64,000 bases of DNA from Xanthobacter flavus (GCF_017875275.1 NZ_JAGGML010000001.1:4609001-4673000), one strand, 5' to 3'; shown: positions 1 to 9,374, counted from the stretch's first letter. The notes: a model not told the origin generated them from the sequence alone. Translations and numbers: made by a program.

Positions 1-186
1 CTAAGACCGCATCCGGATGCGTGCTCGGGCTGCAAATAACCGTTGGCGGAATAGTGCGGTACCTAGGTAGATCTCCCCTGAGTGGAGAGGAGGGGCAGCA
101 CGCGCTCTGCTCGAGGCACCCAGCGGGATTGTTGCAGCGCCACACGCCTTGTGGTAAGCATGATGCACCTAACTGGAGTGCGGGCG

Positions 187-444
187 ATGGCGAAAGTTTT
201 CCATTTTAAGACGGTCCTGACCGGCGCAGCAGTCGCTGGTATGCTTTTTGCTGCGTCTGGCACATCGCAGGCGGCTGGTCTTTGGGGCGAGCGTCTGTCG
301 GCGCTCAAGACTCATTCAGTGTCTGCCCAGGGTGCGTCGGGGTGGAAATGGTCGCTTATTCAGTACCGGGCTTACAAGTATGACCAGAGGCTGAGCAGGT
401 TTTTTGGACGTCCGGTGAGCCCCTTCTGCCGCCTTTTCTGTTGA
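187..444 (+). CDS. Small secreted hypothetical protein
   Basis: An 85-residue ORF starting at the ATG at 187, which has a GGAG about 8 bases upstream. A longer in-frame start at 82 has no such site and would bury the signal sequence. The N-terminus is a typical Sec signal peptide: basic KVFHFK, a hydrophobic stretch VLTGAAVAGMLFAAS, then a probable SQA-A cleavage near residue 29. The mature part, about 55 residues, is basic and aromatic (WKWSLIQYRAYKYDQR) and ends CRLFC. I do not recognise a family. A hairpin followed by T residues lies 45 bases downstream, which supports a short independent transcript. Confidence 0.45.
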   Translation: MAKVFHFKTVLTGAAVAGMLFAASGTSQAAGLWGERLSALKTHSVSAQGASGWKWSLIQYRAYKYDQRLSRFFGRPVSPFCRLFC

Positions 445-488
445 CGTTTGTCACAGGCGCTGCCTGGAAATCGCCCTATCAAAGTTTG

Positions 489-521
489 CCTTCCAATTTG
501 CGACGCAAATTGGAAGGTTTT
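489..521 (+). terminator. Rho-independent terminator candidate
   Basis: A perfect 12-bp inverted repeat (arms CCTTCCAATTTG at 489-500 and its complement at 506-517) with a 5-base loop CGACG, followed by TTTT at 518-521. It lies 45 bases after the stop of the small secreted protein and would end that transcript. Confidence 0.5.
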
Positions 522-1383
522 GAAGGCCATTGTTATTGGCCTATCGGCTGCGGCCGATGGGGGCGGGCTTCTGGCTTCTCCGACTTTTTGGATAGAATAG
601 TGGTAACTGCAGGTTGAGACGATCCGCAAGTAGCCAGCAAGCTGGCGCGTGGCGCTCGTTTTGGCCATGTCGTCAATCGTGTTGGGCGGATCGCTGGGCT
701 GTGGTTGTCGCATCAACGCTGAGTTCATTTTCACGCATTGGATAGTTAGCATTAGAGTTTGTTTTCGGTGCGATCGGGTGCTTTGCCGGCGTTGTTGATT
801 TCTGTATTGGGCGCCCCTGCCGGGCCTCTGCCCGCATCCGATATCCGTTCATTGATGTCAGGTTGCAGCTAGTTGGTGCAATAATTCCCGAGAGACATCG
901 AAGGCGCGAAATGCGCTACTCAGCGGAGCATATCCGCGATTGCTTTGATTTAGGTGCTGAAGGTTGTCGAGACGGGCACGTGATCGTCGTCTTGGGCGTG
1001 ACACGTGGGACTCCAATACTCACGATCATTCAGAGCTCTCGCGAGCATCAAGGGCAACGCAACGTTCTTATCATTCTTGCATGTGAATCAGGTGTTTCAT
1101 GTGCCGGCGCCGAACGGGTGGTGGCCGCCCAGCTTCGCCTGCGTCAGTGCCTAGTCTAGATCAGTTTGCGCGCATTTCTGATCGCCACCTGCCCTTGATG
1201 CACCGTCGGTTAGCGGCTGAGGCGAGCGGTTTATACGGGCTCGGTGCGCTAGGCGCTGGAGTAGGCTCTTGACGAGCGATGGGCAGTTGATCGCTTGTGA
1301 CTTGGTGCATCATACTGATAGTGAGTGGCGCTATGTTACCATCCGCAGGGCGTCTGGCGGAAGCCGCATTTTACGCTTTGTTG
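522..1383. other. No convincing gene
   Basis: Only short ORFs are present. The longest forward one (863-1159, 98 residues, TTG start) has no clear ribosome site and no family I recognise. It is probably decayed or chance sequence. Confidence 0.4.
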
Positions 1384-1600
1384 CCAGCGTCGGCGACAGC
1401 TACGACAGCACTCCGCAGCGCTCTTACCATGGTCATCAATCCTCACTCTACGAGCTAATTCGTTAATCTCCGGAGGCCTTGGCGCTCCTTCTAGGCTGTC
1501 GAATTCGCGGCGCTGTCGGGTGGTTGAATCTTTCGGTAACATCCCACCGGCCGAGGCCGAAGAGTGCCCTTCCGCGGGGATCGAGCAGCCAACTATGGCG
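1384..1600 (+). pseudogene. Decayed IS3-family orfB fragment
   Basis: One frame reads SVGDSYDS near 1386-1409. Another reads ESFGNIPPAEAEE near 1527-1566. These match the VGDSYDNALAET and PIGNIPPVAAKE motifs of IS3-type transposase orfB, as preserved at 20734-21084 in this window. The two blocks are in different frames with unrelated sequence between them, so this is a badly eroded remnant of the C-terminal half of such a transposase. Confidence 0.5.
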
Positions 1601-2147
1601 GCATGACCGTCACCGAATGCCGCCAGATCAGCCCGGGCCGCCCGACCCCACCGACAAGCAAGCACGCAACAGAATTTTGTCACTCGACGAGTTCGATCGG
1701 CAGCACCAGGCTAAAGCCCCGGGAGGGGTGTCTAAAAAAATCGGGGCGCTTCCTAATCCGTTCTGCGTTCGATGCCGACGACGCTCCCAATCGATAAAAT
1801 GAAATTTGTCCGTGCCCGCCAATGGGGCTTTTTTGTTGCGCCGCCGCAGCCGTCATGCTATGCAACAATAAAAATAACATTCTTTAGCGTGTTGCAGTTG
1901 TGCTGAGGGGTAGTTCTAGAGTTGAACAGCTAAGGCGTTGGAGTTGATATCAAACGTGTGGCACGGTATTTGTTGTCACCTTCAGTGCGCATTGGGTATG
2001 TTTTAGTAACGAACTTCGCTGTTGCGGGTTTTGCGGGGGCGGTATTTTTGGGGTAGGTCGCCGCTGCGTGGGCGAGTGAAGGGTTAGTTCACGGTCTGTG
2101 TCGCTCCGAGGCGCGCTATCGTTCGTATGGGTTATGGGAACTCCGGC
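1601..2147. other. Non-coding stretch upstream of EPS operon
   Basis: No ORF is believable. A short GCCC/GGGC stem at 1814-1828 followed by six T residues (1829-1834) could be a weak terminator. The promoter of the operon starting at 2192 should lie here, but I cannot pick out a convincing -35/-10 pair. Confidence 0.3.
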
Positions 2148-2191
2148 GGAGGATAAGTACGAAGTGCTTCGCACCGAAGGATAAGTTTGAC
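2148..2191 (+). promoter_or_regulatory. Leader minicistron and duplicated ribosome site
   Basis: A strong Shine-Dalgarno GGAGGA (2148-2153) precedes a GTG at 2164, which opens six codons (GTG CTT CGC ACC GAA GGA) and stops at TAA 2182-2184. The real gene then begins AAGGATAAG, ATG CTT CGC ATC GAT GGG at 2192. The two blocks are imperfect direct repeats of about 28 bases, and the minicistron stop lies inside the second ribosome site. This arrangement would allow translational coupling or an attenuating leader. It could also be a harmless tandem duplication. Confidence 0.45.
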
Positions 2192-4438
2192 ATGCTTCGC
2201 ATCGATGGGACGACTGGGGGTTCCTCCCTGAACATCCAGAATGAAGCTGGGGCTACTGCCACATTTCTGTTTCAGGTTTTGCGACGGCAAAAATGGGTAA
2301 TTGGTGGCATTGTCGCAGTGTTCGTCGGATTGGCGACCCTCTATTGCGTGATCGCCACCCCTAAGTATACAGCCTCGGCGGAGCTACTGATCGACACCCA
2401 GCAGAATCGTGGTCTCGACGTCCTGCCTCAGTTGAGCGGAATACTCGACTCCGGCATGGTGGAAAGTCAGGTCCAGATATTGCTGTCCGAGCGCATCGCG
2501 AAGGCGGTAATAAAAGAACTGAAGTTTGTCGAGCAGGCAAAGGAGCGTCGGGAGCAGTCGCAAGAATCATTGGTCGCCCGCACGCTCGGTATGGTTCTGC
2601 CATTCTTGTTTAAGCCCCAGGTGATGAGTGACTTCGAGATTGAGCGTCAGCAGATCGGGAGCTTTCTCAGGGAGCTGAAGGTCAAGCGCATAGCGCCGTC
2701 ATACGTAATTAATATTGACTTCCGCTCGCCAGACCCTGCTATGGCTGCAGACGTTGCGAATCAGGTTGCGGAATCCTACATCATCGACCAGCTCGAGTCG
2801 AAATACCAAGCAACACGCCGCGCGAGTGTGTGGTTGCAGGATCGTATTAACGAACTGCGCGACCAGGCTTTGGCTGCCGACCGGGCGGTGCAGGATTTTA
2901 AGGCGAAAAACAACATCATCGACACGACCCGAGGCTTGGTGTCCGACCAGCAGCTATCGGAGCTGAATACTCAGCTGGTGACCGCCCGCACAGCTGTTGC
3001 TGAGGCACAGGCGCGATACGATCGTGTGGCTAGCATTGTGAAGCAGGGCGGCATCAGTGGAACGAGCGATGAAGCCGTTTCTGATGTCCTGAGCAATGAG
3101 GTAATCAGCAAGCTTCGCTCGCAATATCTCGATGCGGTGAAACGCGAGGCGGACTGGTCAAAACGCTATGGTCCCGACCATGTTGCGGTCGCCAATCTCC
3201 GCTCGGAGATTAGGGGCCTGCAGCGAGCGCTCTTCACTGAGCTGTCGCGCATCGCCGAGACCTACAAGTCAGACCTTGAGATCGCCATGGCACGCGAGGG
3301 AAGCCTGTCTAAGAGTTTGGAAGGTCTGGTCAATCAAGCCAAAATCACGGGTCGGGCGCAGGTTGAGCTGCGGGAGCTGGAGAGTAACGCTCAGTCCTAT
3401 CGCGCGCTTTATGACAACTTTTTGCAACGTTTTATGCAGGCGACGCAGCAGCAGTCTTTCCCGATGACCGAAGCCCGGGTGATCACCGATGCTTCAGCGC
3501 CTCTCTCACCTTCCGAGCCTAAGACGGCACTAATAATCGGCGGGAGTCTGGTGTTCGGGCTTCTGATGGGCGTCAGCATGGGTGTCTGGCGTGAGCGGAT
3601 GAATCGCTCCTTTCGGGTGCCTGCGGATGTTGAGCGCTACTTGGGCCTCGACTGCCTCGGAGTGCTGCCCCTGGTACCCAGTGCTGCGGGGCCCGTTGCT
3701 GGCCAGAGTGCGTTCGACAGCTCCGTCGGCATCTTCCGACAGGTCGTCACCGATCCGTTCTCGCGCTTCGCAGAGACGCTGCGGGCCGTGAAGGTGAGCG
3801 CGGACGTGTCCATCTTCGGCCAGTCGGTGCGCGCAATTGGCATCGTGTCAACTCTGCCCAAAGAAGGCAAATCGACAGTCTCCGCAAATTTAGCGCAACT
3901 CGTTGCGCACAGCGGACAACGCTGCATCTTGATCGATGGAGATTTACGCAATCCTTCGCTCACGCGACGCATCGCCCCCAAGGCCACGAAAGGCCTGCTG
4001 GAACTCCTACTTGGGCAGGCGACCTTCGAGGAAGTGGCGGTCGTCGACCCGCTAACAAATCTCAAATTTATTCCGGCGGCCGTGCCGGGCGAGATCTCGC
4101 ATACGAACGAGATTCTCGCGTCGGAAAAGATGGCCACCTTGCTCGACCGGTTGCGGCAGATGACGGACTACATCGTAATCGACTTTCCGCCCATGGCGCC
4201 GGTGGTCGATGTTATGGCGTCGACGCGACTAGTAGATGGATACGTCTATGTGTTGGACTGGGGCAGTTCTCATCGGGACCTCGCGGTCCATACCCTGCGG
4301 AACGCACCAAAGGTCTACGAGAAGATTCTAGGCTGCTTGCTCAACAAGGTCGATGTCAAGGCAATGAAGAGCCTTGAAGACTATGGTAGCAAGTATTATT
4401 ATCATAAATACTATGCTAACTATGGTCGGGATCGGTAA
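2192..4438 (+). CDS. Wzc/GumC-like polysaccharide co-polymerase with BY-kinase domain
   Basis: A 748-residue inner-membrane protein that sets polymer length and couples polymerisation to export in Wzx/Wzy systems. Membrane segment 1 is at about residues 35-55 and segment 2 at about 445-466, preceded by a proline-rich stretch (SAPLSPSEP). Between them lies the periplasmic Wzz-type region with coiled-coil character. The C-terminal cytoplasmic kinase has a Walker A variant STLPKEGKSTVS (about 552-563), A' motif ILIDGDLR (about 578-586) and Walker B YIVIDFPP (about 659-666). It ends in a tyrosine cluster (YYYHKYYANY, from about residue 734), the usual autophosphorylation site of bacterial tyrosine kinases. 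It is the first gene of an operon, and the next gene starts 6 bases downstream. Translation may be influenced by the leader minicistron just upstream. Confidence 0.9.
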   Translation: MLRIDGTTGGSSLNIQNEAGATATFLFQVLRRQKWVIGGIVAVFVGLATLYCVIATPKYTASAELLIDTQQNRGLDVLPQLSGILDSGMVESQVQILLSERIAKAVIKELKFVEQAKERREQSQESLVARTLGMVLPFLFKPQVMSDFEIERQQIGSFLRELKVKRIAPSYVINIDFRSPDPAMAADVANQVAESYIIDQLESKYQATRRASVWLQDRINELRDQALAADRAVQDFKAKNNIIDTTRGLVSDQQLSELNTQLVTARTAVAEAQARYDRVASIVKQGGISGTSDEAVSDVLSNEVISKLRSQYLDAVKREADWSKRYGPDHVAVANLRSEIRGLQRALFTELSRIAETYKSDLEIAMAREGSLSKSLEGLVNQAKITGRAQVELRELESNAQSYRALYDNFLQRFMQATQQQSFPMTEARVITDASAPLSPSEPKTALIIGGSLVFGLLMGVSMGVWRERMNRSFRVPADVERYLGLDCLGVLPLVPSAAGPVAGQSAFDSSVGIFRQVVTDPFSRFAETLRAVKVSADVSIFGQSVRAIGIVSTLPKEGKSTVSANLAQLVAHSGQRCILIDGDLRNPSLTRRIAPKATKGLLELLLGQATFEEVAVVDPLTNLKFIPAAVPGEISHTNEILASEKMATLLDRLRQMTDYIVIDFPPMAPVVDVMASTRLVDGYVYVLDWGSSHRDLAVHTLRNAPKVYEKILGCLLNKVDVKAMKSLEDYGSKYYYHKYYANYGRDR

Positions 4439-4444
4439 GATTGC

Positions 4445-5284
4445 ATGCCGCGGGATGACAATATGTCTCGGGAGGCTACTGCTGACGCGGGTCGCGACAG
4501 TCATAAGCAAACCATATGCCAGAACGCGTGGTGTACTCTCGGAGCGCGCTTGGTTGTCTTCGCCTTGGCTGCGGCTTCTGGTTTATGGCTAGTTGTGGTG
4601 TCTCCTAGCCTGGACATTCAGGCAACCTATGATTTGAATCTTGCTGCGAAGCAAATGTTGAATGGTGAGTCATTCCCTCCGGAAATTCTCGATGGGATCG
4701 CTGCCAAATCTGCACCTGTGCTCGAGGCTCAACCGTGTAATTTCTTAGGATTTCAAGATCTGGCGATCATCCGAAGTGCGCAGTTGGAGAATGCGATCGT
4801 AGCAAATGATTCCAACGCCGCGGACCGGCTATCTAGTCAAGCTTCCGATGCGGCGAAGAAGAGCTTGGTGTGCAATCCAATGTCGGTCGTAAGCTGGACC
4901 ATTCTGGCTTGGGTTGAGTTTTTGCAGAACGACGATACGCCTCGCTTGCGGTCCCTCTTGGATATGTCTTTTAGGGCGGGGCCCTTTGAGGGGTGGTCGT
5001 TGTTGCGGCGGGTGGAGTTGCAGCTTCACATCCTCCCGACTCTCGACAATTCGTCAATTGAACAATTGAAGCGGCAAATCAATTGGCTAATCGCAAGGGG
5101 TCTTGTCGAGGTTCCTGCGCAGCTTTATTTGAGCGCTGGCCCACAGCAGCAGGCCTATTTGCGTAACCTGCTGGCCGAGTCTCCGGAAGAGGTGCAAAAG
5201 CGCGCCGAGCAGATTGTCTGGAACAGTGGAGGCAATATAGCACTCCCTTTGGCAAGGCAACGAGGATCGCGCCCGTGGAATTAG
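4445..5284 (+). CDS. Membrane-anchored hypothetical protein of EPS operon
   Basis: 279 residues, 6 bases after the co-polymerase gene. A hydrophilic N-terminus of about 33 residues precedes one membrane segment (LVVFALAAASGLWLVVV, about 36-52). The remainder is predicted to be periplasmic and helical, with leucine/alanine-rich stretches recalling TPR-like repeats (AADRLSSQASDAAKKSL, LLRRVELQL, NWLIARGLVEVPAQLYL). I do not recognise a family. Its position between the co-polymerase and the Wzy_C protein suggests an accessory role in polymerisation or export. An ATG at 4463 is an alternative start, and neither start has a strong ribosome site. Confidence 0.7.
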   Translation: MPRDDNMSREATADAGRDSHKQTICQNAWCTLGARLVVFALAAASGLWLVVVSPSLDIQATYDLNLAAKQMLNGESFPPEILDGIAAKSAPVLEAQPCNFLGFQDLAIIRSAQLENAIVANDSNAADRLSSQASDAAKKSLVCNPMSVVSWTILAWVEFLQNDDTPRLRSLLDMSFRAGPFEGWSLLRRVELQLHILPTLDNSSIEQLKRQINWLIARGLVEVPAQLYLSAGPQQQAYLRNLLAESPEEVQKRAEQIVWNSGGNIALPLARQRGSRPWN

Positions 5285-5324
5285 TGCGAGCAACAATACT
5301 CCTTAAAAAACAAAAGTCGCATCT

Positions 5325-6878
5325 GTGTCCAAATTTTGGGAAACTGCGATGTGTGTTGTGAGCTCCGGCGCCTGCCAAGTTGCGGTTTCGCCCCGGCGGA
5401 ACGAAAGAAAATATAGTATCGCGGATCGCCTTGCGTTTGGCTTATTTCTCTTCATGGTGCTTTTCGCGCCGATACCGGACGGCTCAATCTCGTTCTTTTG
5501 GGTAGCGATCTGGCTATCAGTTGTGGTGCTCATAGTCCTCCTAGCGAGTTATCGGAACATGGGGGCTGGGCAGTTCGCGCTGCTTGTTGGTTTTGGGATG
5601 GTAATTACCGCTTATGGTTCTGTCGCTTGGCTCCAGAGCATTTCTCCTGGTCCGGCGCCGATGGCGATCTGGTCCGCCACGTCGGAGCTTCTGGAGCTCG
5701 ACATTGCACCCCTATCAGGGTCTATCGCGAATTCGCCACTACAATTTTTTGGGCGCCCTTTGCTCGCAATCTTAGTTCTCACAGGTGGGATGTTGTTCGG
5801 AGCGGATAGTCGCCGTGCTGATTTCCTCCTGAGGACGGTAATCTTTTCAGCATGTGTTCTCGGCCTCATTGGGCTTGTTGCCATGCTCATGTCGGTCGAA
5901 GAGATTAGGCCTTTTGTACAGGGCAATGCATTAACAGCCTTTTTTATTAACAAGAACACGACGGCAACATATCTAGGCTCCGCCTTCCTCGCAGCATTGG
6001 CGCTATTGTGCTCACGAGCGACGAAGCGATTGCGGGAAGGGCGCCCGTTTTTCAGAGCAAATAGGGATGCTAAAGGGGACTTTTCCCTTGTTTTCAGCGC
6101 ATTGGTGCTCGTTCTATTGCTGCCTCTGACCTTATCACGTGCTGGTGTAGCGTTAACGGCCCTACTCGCGGTAGGAGCTGTCGGTTCGAAATTGCCACTT
6201 CGTGGACGTACATTGGGTGCTGCGGCGGTAGCCTGCGTTATCCTTCTGGCATTTGTGTTCGCGTTCTCAGGCGAAGCGTGGCATCTGCGCCAAACGCGAT
6301 TAAACGTCGACGCAGATGCCCGCTGGTCGGCCTACGGGCTAATATGGCGTGCAATTTTGGAACGGCCGCTGATGGGCTATGGTCTGGGCAGTTTTGCGTC
6401 GAGCTTTCCCCAGTTTCGCGATGAGACTTTAGAGGTGGGTGAAAGCTTCAATATCGGGCATAGCACCCCTCTGGAGCTTGCATTCGAAGGCGGACTTCCT
6501 CTCGCTTTTTTTGTAGTAGCGTTCTCCGCTTTGCTGGCGGTCGTTTTGCTGCGCGCGGTGATCCGGCGGCCCGGCGATCCCTACGTGTTAGCTGCCCTCC
6601 TTGTTGGCCTTCTTGGCGCGTTGCATTCCAGCGTAGATTTTTCACTTCAGGTACCAGGTTATCTTATTGTGTGTCTCGCGATAGTCGGGATCGGGCTTGG
6701 GCGGGCCTTTTTACCAAAGGCAGAAGTCGTTGGGCAGCCGGTGCGCCGCCGACGGCGCCGCCACCACGACGAAAGCGCAAGCGGAGATGTCCCATTAGGG
6801 TCGATTTCGGCTCAGATGTTTGCCACGACATGCGACGCCTCAACACGATCCACGGATTCGCAGTGGCGCTCGGACTGA
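5325..6878 (+). CDS. O-antigen ligase / Wzy_C family polymerase
   Basis: A polytopic inner-membrane protein of about 509-517 residues with some ten or more hydrophobic segments. The family hallmarks are TLSRAGVALTALLAVGAVG (the SRAG block before a membrane helix), a large periplasmic loop with RWSAYGLIWRAILERPLMGYGLGSF, and GHSTPLELAFEGGLPLAFF. Such proteins join undecaprenyl-linked repeat units, either polymerising EPS or ligating O-antigen to lipid A core. The basic C-terminal tail (RRRRRRHHDE) is probably cytoplasmic. GTG 5325 gives the longest form. ATG 5349, with GGGAAA just upstream, is at least as likely. Confidence 0.85.
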   Translation: MSKFWETAMCVVSSGACQVAVSPRRNERKYSIADRLAFGLFLFMVLFAPIPDGSISFFWVAIWLSVVVLIVLLASYRNMGAGQFALLVGFGMVITAYGSVAWLQSISPGPAPMAIWSATSELLELDIAPLSGSIANSPLQFFGRPLLAILVLTGGMLFGADSRRADFLLRTVIFSACVLGLIGLVAMLMSVEEIRPFVQGNALTAFFINKNTTATYLGSAFLAALALLCSRATKRLREGRPFFRANRDAKGDFSLVFSALVLVLLLPLTLSRAGVALTALLAVGAVGSKLPLRGRTLGAAAVACVILLAFVFAFSGEAWHLRQTRLNVDADARWSAYGLIWRAILERPLMGYGLGSFASSFPQFRDETLEVGESFNIGHSTPLELAFEGGLPLAFFVVAFSALLAVVLLRAVIRRPGDPYVLAALLVGLLGALHSSVDFSLQVPGYLIVCLAIVGIGLGRAFLPKAEVVGQPVRRRRRRHHDESASGDVPLGSISAQMFATTCDASTRSTDSQWRSD

Positions 6879-6932
6879 ATTGAGGTGGTTCGTCGAAAAT
6901 GGTCTGACGGTGTTTGTTGAAGGGGAATCCAA

Positions 6933-8027
6933 TTGACCAAGAAAGCAGATGGGCAGCTTCCGGCGATCCAATACCTTCGCGCGGCCGCCGCCTTGCTTGT
7001 TGCGATTGCCCACGCATCTGAAGAAGCGAAGTACTTCTTTGGATTTACGCCCTGGGTTCAGACCGAAGCCTTTGGAAAGGGCGTAGACTTGTTTTTCGTT
7101 ATTAGCGGATTTATTATTTATTTATCAAGTATTAAGCTTTCTGACTCGCCCACTCCGTTTATGACGTTTGCAAAGAACCGATTTATTCGAGTTGTTCCGC
7201 TTTACTATATTTCAACCGCTTTGATGGTTGTTGTGGTCGTATTCTTTCCAGGCGGAGTGAAGGAAGCCAGGTTTGATATTTGGCAAATCATCACGTCATT
7301 TACCTTTATCCCATATGCAAGGGCGCTGGATGGCCGCATGGCGCCGATTTTGTCTTTAGGGTGGACGTTGAATTACGAGATGTTTTTCTATTGTCTATTT
7401 TCCTTGTGCTTGCTTATGCCGCGACGCTACGTCGGTTTTCTGGCCGTGGCGATCATTATCACTCTAGCCATTCTCGGGATTCTGGTGCCGAAGGGGGCGT
7501 CTGCCCCTGTTAGATTCTGGACGCATAATATTATCATCGAATTCGCGTTTGGAATTGTTATTGCTATGGCATATGAAAGGTATGGGCGGATAAAAGCAAA
7601 CTTGTATGTTTCAGTCACGTTAATTTCAGTCGGATTTATCCTTCTATACTATTTAAATACGCCGCCTCGGCCGATTGAGTTGCCTAGATTTATTTCGGCA
7701 GGTGTGCCGGCTGCAATTATAACGCTGTCAGTGGTGTTATTGTTTCCAGCAAAGGCGGAGGCACGTCTTCCTCGTATTGGCGTTGCGCTTGGCGATAGTT
7801 CGTATTCTCTTTATCTCACCCATAGGTTCGTTCAGCGGCCAATCCAAATTCTGACGACGAAGCTATCTCCGTTTGGCGCGGAGCATAATGGCGGGTTTTA
7901 TCTTATAGTTGCCGTTATAGGTGCGGTGATTACCGGACAGGTGGTATTTATGACTATTGAGCGGCCGCTCCTTAAATGGATGCGAATGAAGATGATCAGG
8001 GGGCGAGTTCCCCAAGGCGCGGAGTGA
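6933..8027 (+). CDS. ExoZ/OafA-like membrane acyltransferase
   Basis: 364 residues of the acyltransferase-3 family, which transfers acyl (usually acetyl) groups from the cytoplasm to sugars of exported polysaccharides. The N-terminal signature IQYLRAAAALLVAIAHASE carries the conserved Arg16 and the likely catalytic His27. It is followed by GVDLFFVISGFII (50-62) and about ten membrane helices. The start is TTG at 6933, chosen because AGGGGA lies about 7 bases upstream. Base composition is clearly richer in A/T than the flanking housekeeping genes, consistent with acquired DNA. It probably O-acetylates the EPS repeat unit. Confidence 0.85.
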   Translation: MTKKADGQLPAIQYLRAAAALLVAIAHASEEAKYFFGFTPWVQTEAFGKGVDLFFVISGFIIYLSSIKLSDSPTPFMTFAKNRFIRVVPLYYISTALMVVVVVFFPGGVKEARFDIWQIITSFTFIPYARALDGRMAPILSLGWTLNYEMFFYCLFSLCLLMPRRYVGFLAVAIIITLAILGILVPKGASAPVRFWTHNIIIEFAFGIVIAMAYERYGRIKANLYVSVTLISVGFILLYYLNTPPRPIELPRFISAGVPAAIITLSVVLLFPAKAEARLPRIGVALGDSSYSLYLTHRFVQRPIQILTTKLSPFGAEHNGGFYLIVAVIGAVITGQVVFMTIERPLLKWMRMKMIRGRVPQGAE

Positions 8028-8033
8028 GGCTTT

Positions 8034-9374
8034 ATGAGGCGGCTTGATCAGAATAGCGGAAGTATCGAATCGCGAACAGCAAGGCGCGGCTCCGATGCAT
8101 TTTCATTCATTTATTCGCTTATTTCCCCCGTTCGTATTTTGACAGCGACGTGGCTGGTATCGGCTTCAGTATACGTTTATTTAACGAAGCTCCGGGGCGA
8201 TATGCCCTATTTCGAATACTTGGTTTCCGCTGAAAATTTGCGCGACGAGTCGAGTTTCCTCTCTTATGCGATCCTTGGTATAAATTTTGGATTGTTTGTT
8301 CTCGGTGCCAAGATGTTTGATTTATCCGCTCCAGCCAGAGGAGTGGGTGGGGGCGTGGGTCGCGATGAAGCCAGCTACAGCCCAGACATCAGGCGGCTCG
8401 TTCTTTTCTCTTGCTTTACGATGGCCGTCGCTCTGCTTTGGGTCGGGGGAGCCATAATGACAGTGGGGGGAGTTGCGCAGCTAGCAGACCTCGCGGCTAG
8501 CGAGAATATGGCTGCTCGAGATGTGTTACGCAATGCATCGTTTCCAGGTGGGCGCCTTATCAGCTTTGGATTTATCGGCCTTGCGACGATTAGCGCTGCG
8601 TATGTTGTTCATGCGAAAGCCGCAAACCAACGGAGGGTGCTGACGGGCATTTTGATTGTTTCGCTTACCTATCTTGGAGTAATGCCGCTGTTGATGTCGG
8701 GGCGCATTACCTTTTTCGTTGCATGCATCGGCTCATATATTGCTGCAACTCTTTCCGCCCGACGCCTGATCGGGCTGAGATATTTGACTATTGGCGTTCC
8801 AATTCTGCTCGGCGTGTGGACTGCTAAACAATATATAACGCTAGGTCATTTGGCGGCTGCACAGACGAGTTCAGTGTCAGATCAGGCCATCGACGGTCTT
8901 TTATTTTATATATATAATGACTTTTTAAACGCCGTCAATGCACCCGAGCTGCTTGATGGCGCGATGACATTCGGCTGGTTTTCCTTCCGATTTGTATTTT
9001 TCTTCACCTTTACCGATAAGATATTTTATAATTTTATTGATGAATCAATGCTTTCGGTGGGTCAGTGGCGGACAGCCGGTGAGGTTCCGTTTCTAATGGC
9101 GCCTTTCGTTGATTTTTGGTTATTTGGTAGTCTGGTGCTCGTTATTTTTGGGGTTTTCTGCCAGCTCGCGTATAGGCGTTCGATGTTTAGTGTTCGGTGG
9201 GCGTCCATCTATGGACTATTATGTGGAGGCCTAATTATGACTACCCATTCGTCATTTATTACAAGCCAAGAATTGGTTTATAGCCTGTTGATTGTGTATA
9301 TTGTATCAAGGCCGAGCGGAATGGCGTCGGTTGTCCGCCCTGCTCCGCGGCGCCATCTATTCCGCTCCCGCTAA
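8034..9374 (+). CDS. Wzy-like oligosaccharide repeat-unit polymerase candidate
   Basis: 446 residues with 10 or more predicted membrane segments, a GAGG ribosome site and a start 6 bases after the acyltransferase stop. The topology, the SGRITFFVACIGSYIAAT segment and the long central loop (about 270-330, YITLGHLAAAQTSSVS) resemble O-antigen polymerases, which diverge strongly in sequence. The assignment rests on topology and context. If correct, the operon encodes both a polymerase and a Wzy_C ligase-type protein. The TAA stop at 9372-9374 lies next to the 8-bp target duplication of the IS66. Before that insertion it overlapped the stop codon of the convergent beta-helix gene now starting at 17063. 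Confidence 0.7.
   Translation: MRRLDQNSGSIESRTARRGSDAFSFIYSLISPVRILTATWLVSASVYVYLTKLRGDMPYFEYLVSAENLRDESSFLSYAILGINFGLFVLGAKMFDLSAPARGVGGGVGRDEASYSPDIRRLVLFSCFTMAVALLWVGGAIMTVGGVAQLADLAASENMAARDVLRNASFPGGRLISFGFIGLATISAAYVVHAKAANQRRVLTGILIVSLTYLGVMPLLMSGRITFFVACIGSYIAATLSARRLIGLRYLTIGVPILLGVWTAKQYITLGHLAAAQTSSVSDQAIDGLLFYIYNDFLNAVNAPELLDGAMTFGWFSFRFVFFFTFTDKIFYNFIDESMLSVGQWRTAGEVPFLMAPFVDFWLFGSLVLVIFGVFCQLAYRRSMFSVRWASIYGLLCGGLIMTTHSSFITSQELVYSLLIVYIVSRPSGMASVVRPAPRRHLFRSR

Noticed and set aside
863-1159. 98-codon forward ORF
   Set aside because: TTG start, no ribosome site and no recognisable motif, in a decayed region.
1700-1834. Terminator-like GCCC/GGGC stem with six T residues
   Set aside because: The stem is only four base pairs and no gene ends nearby. 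It is mentioned only as a weak possibility.
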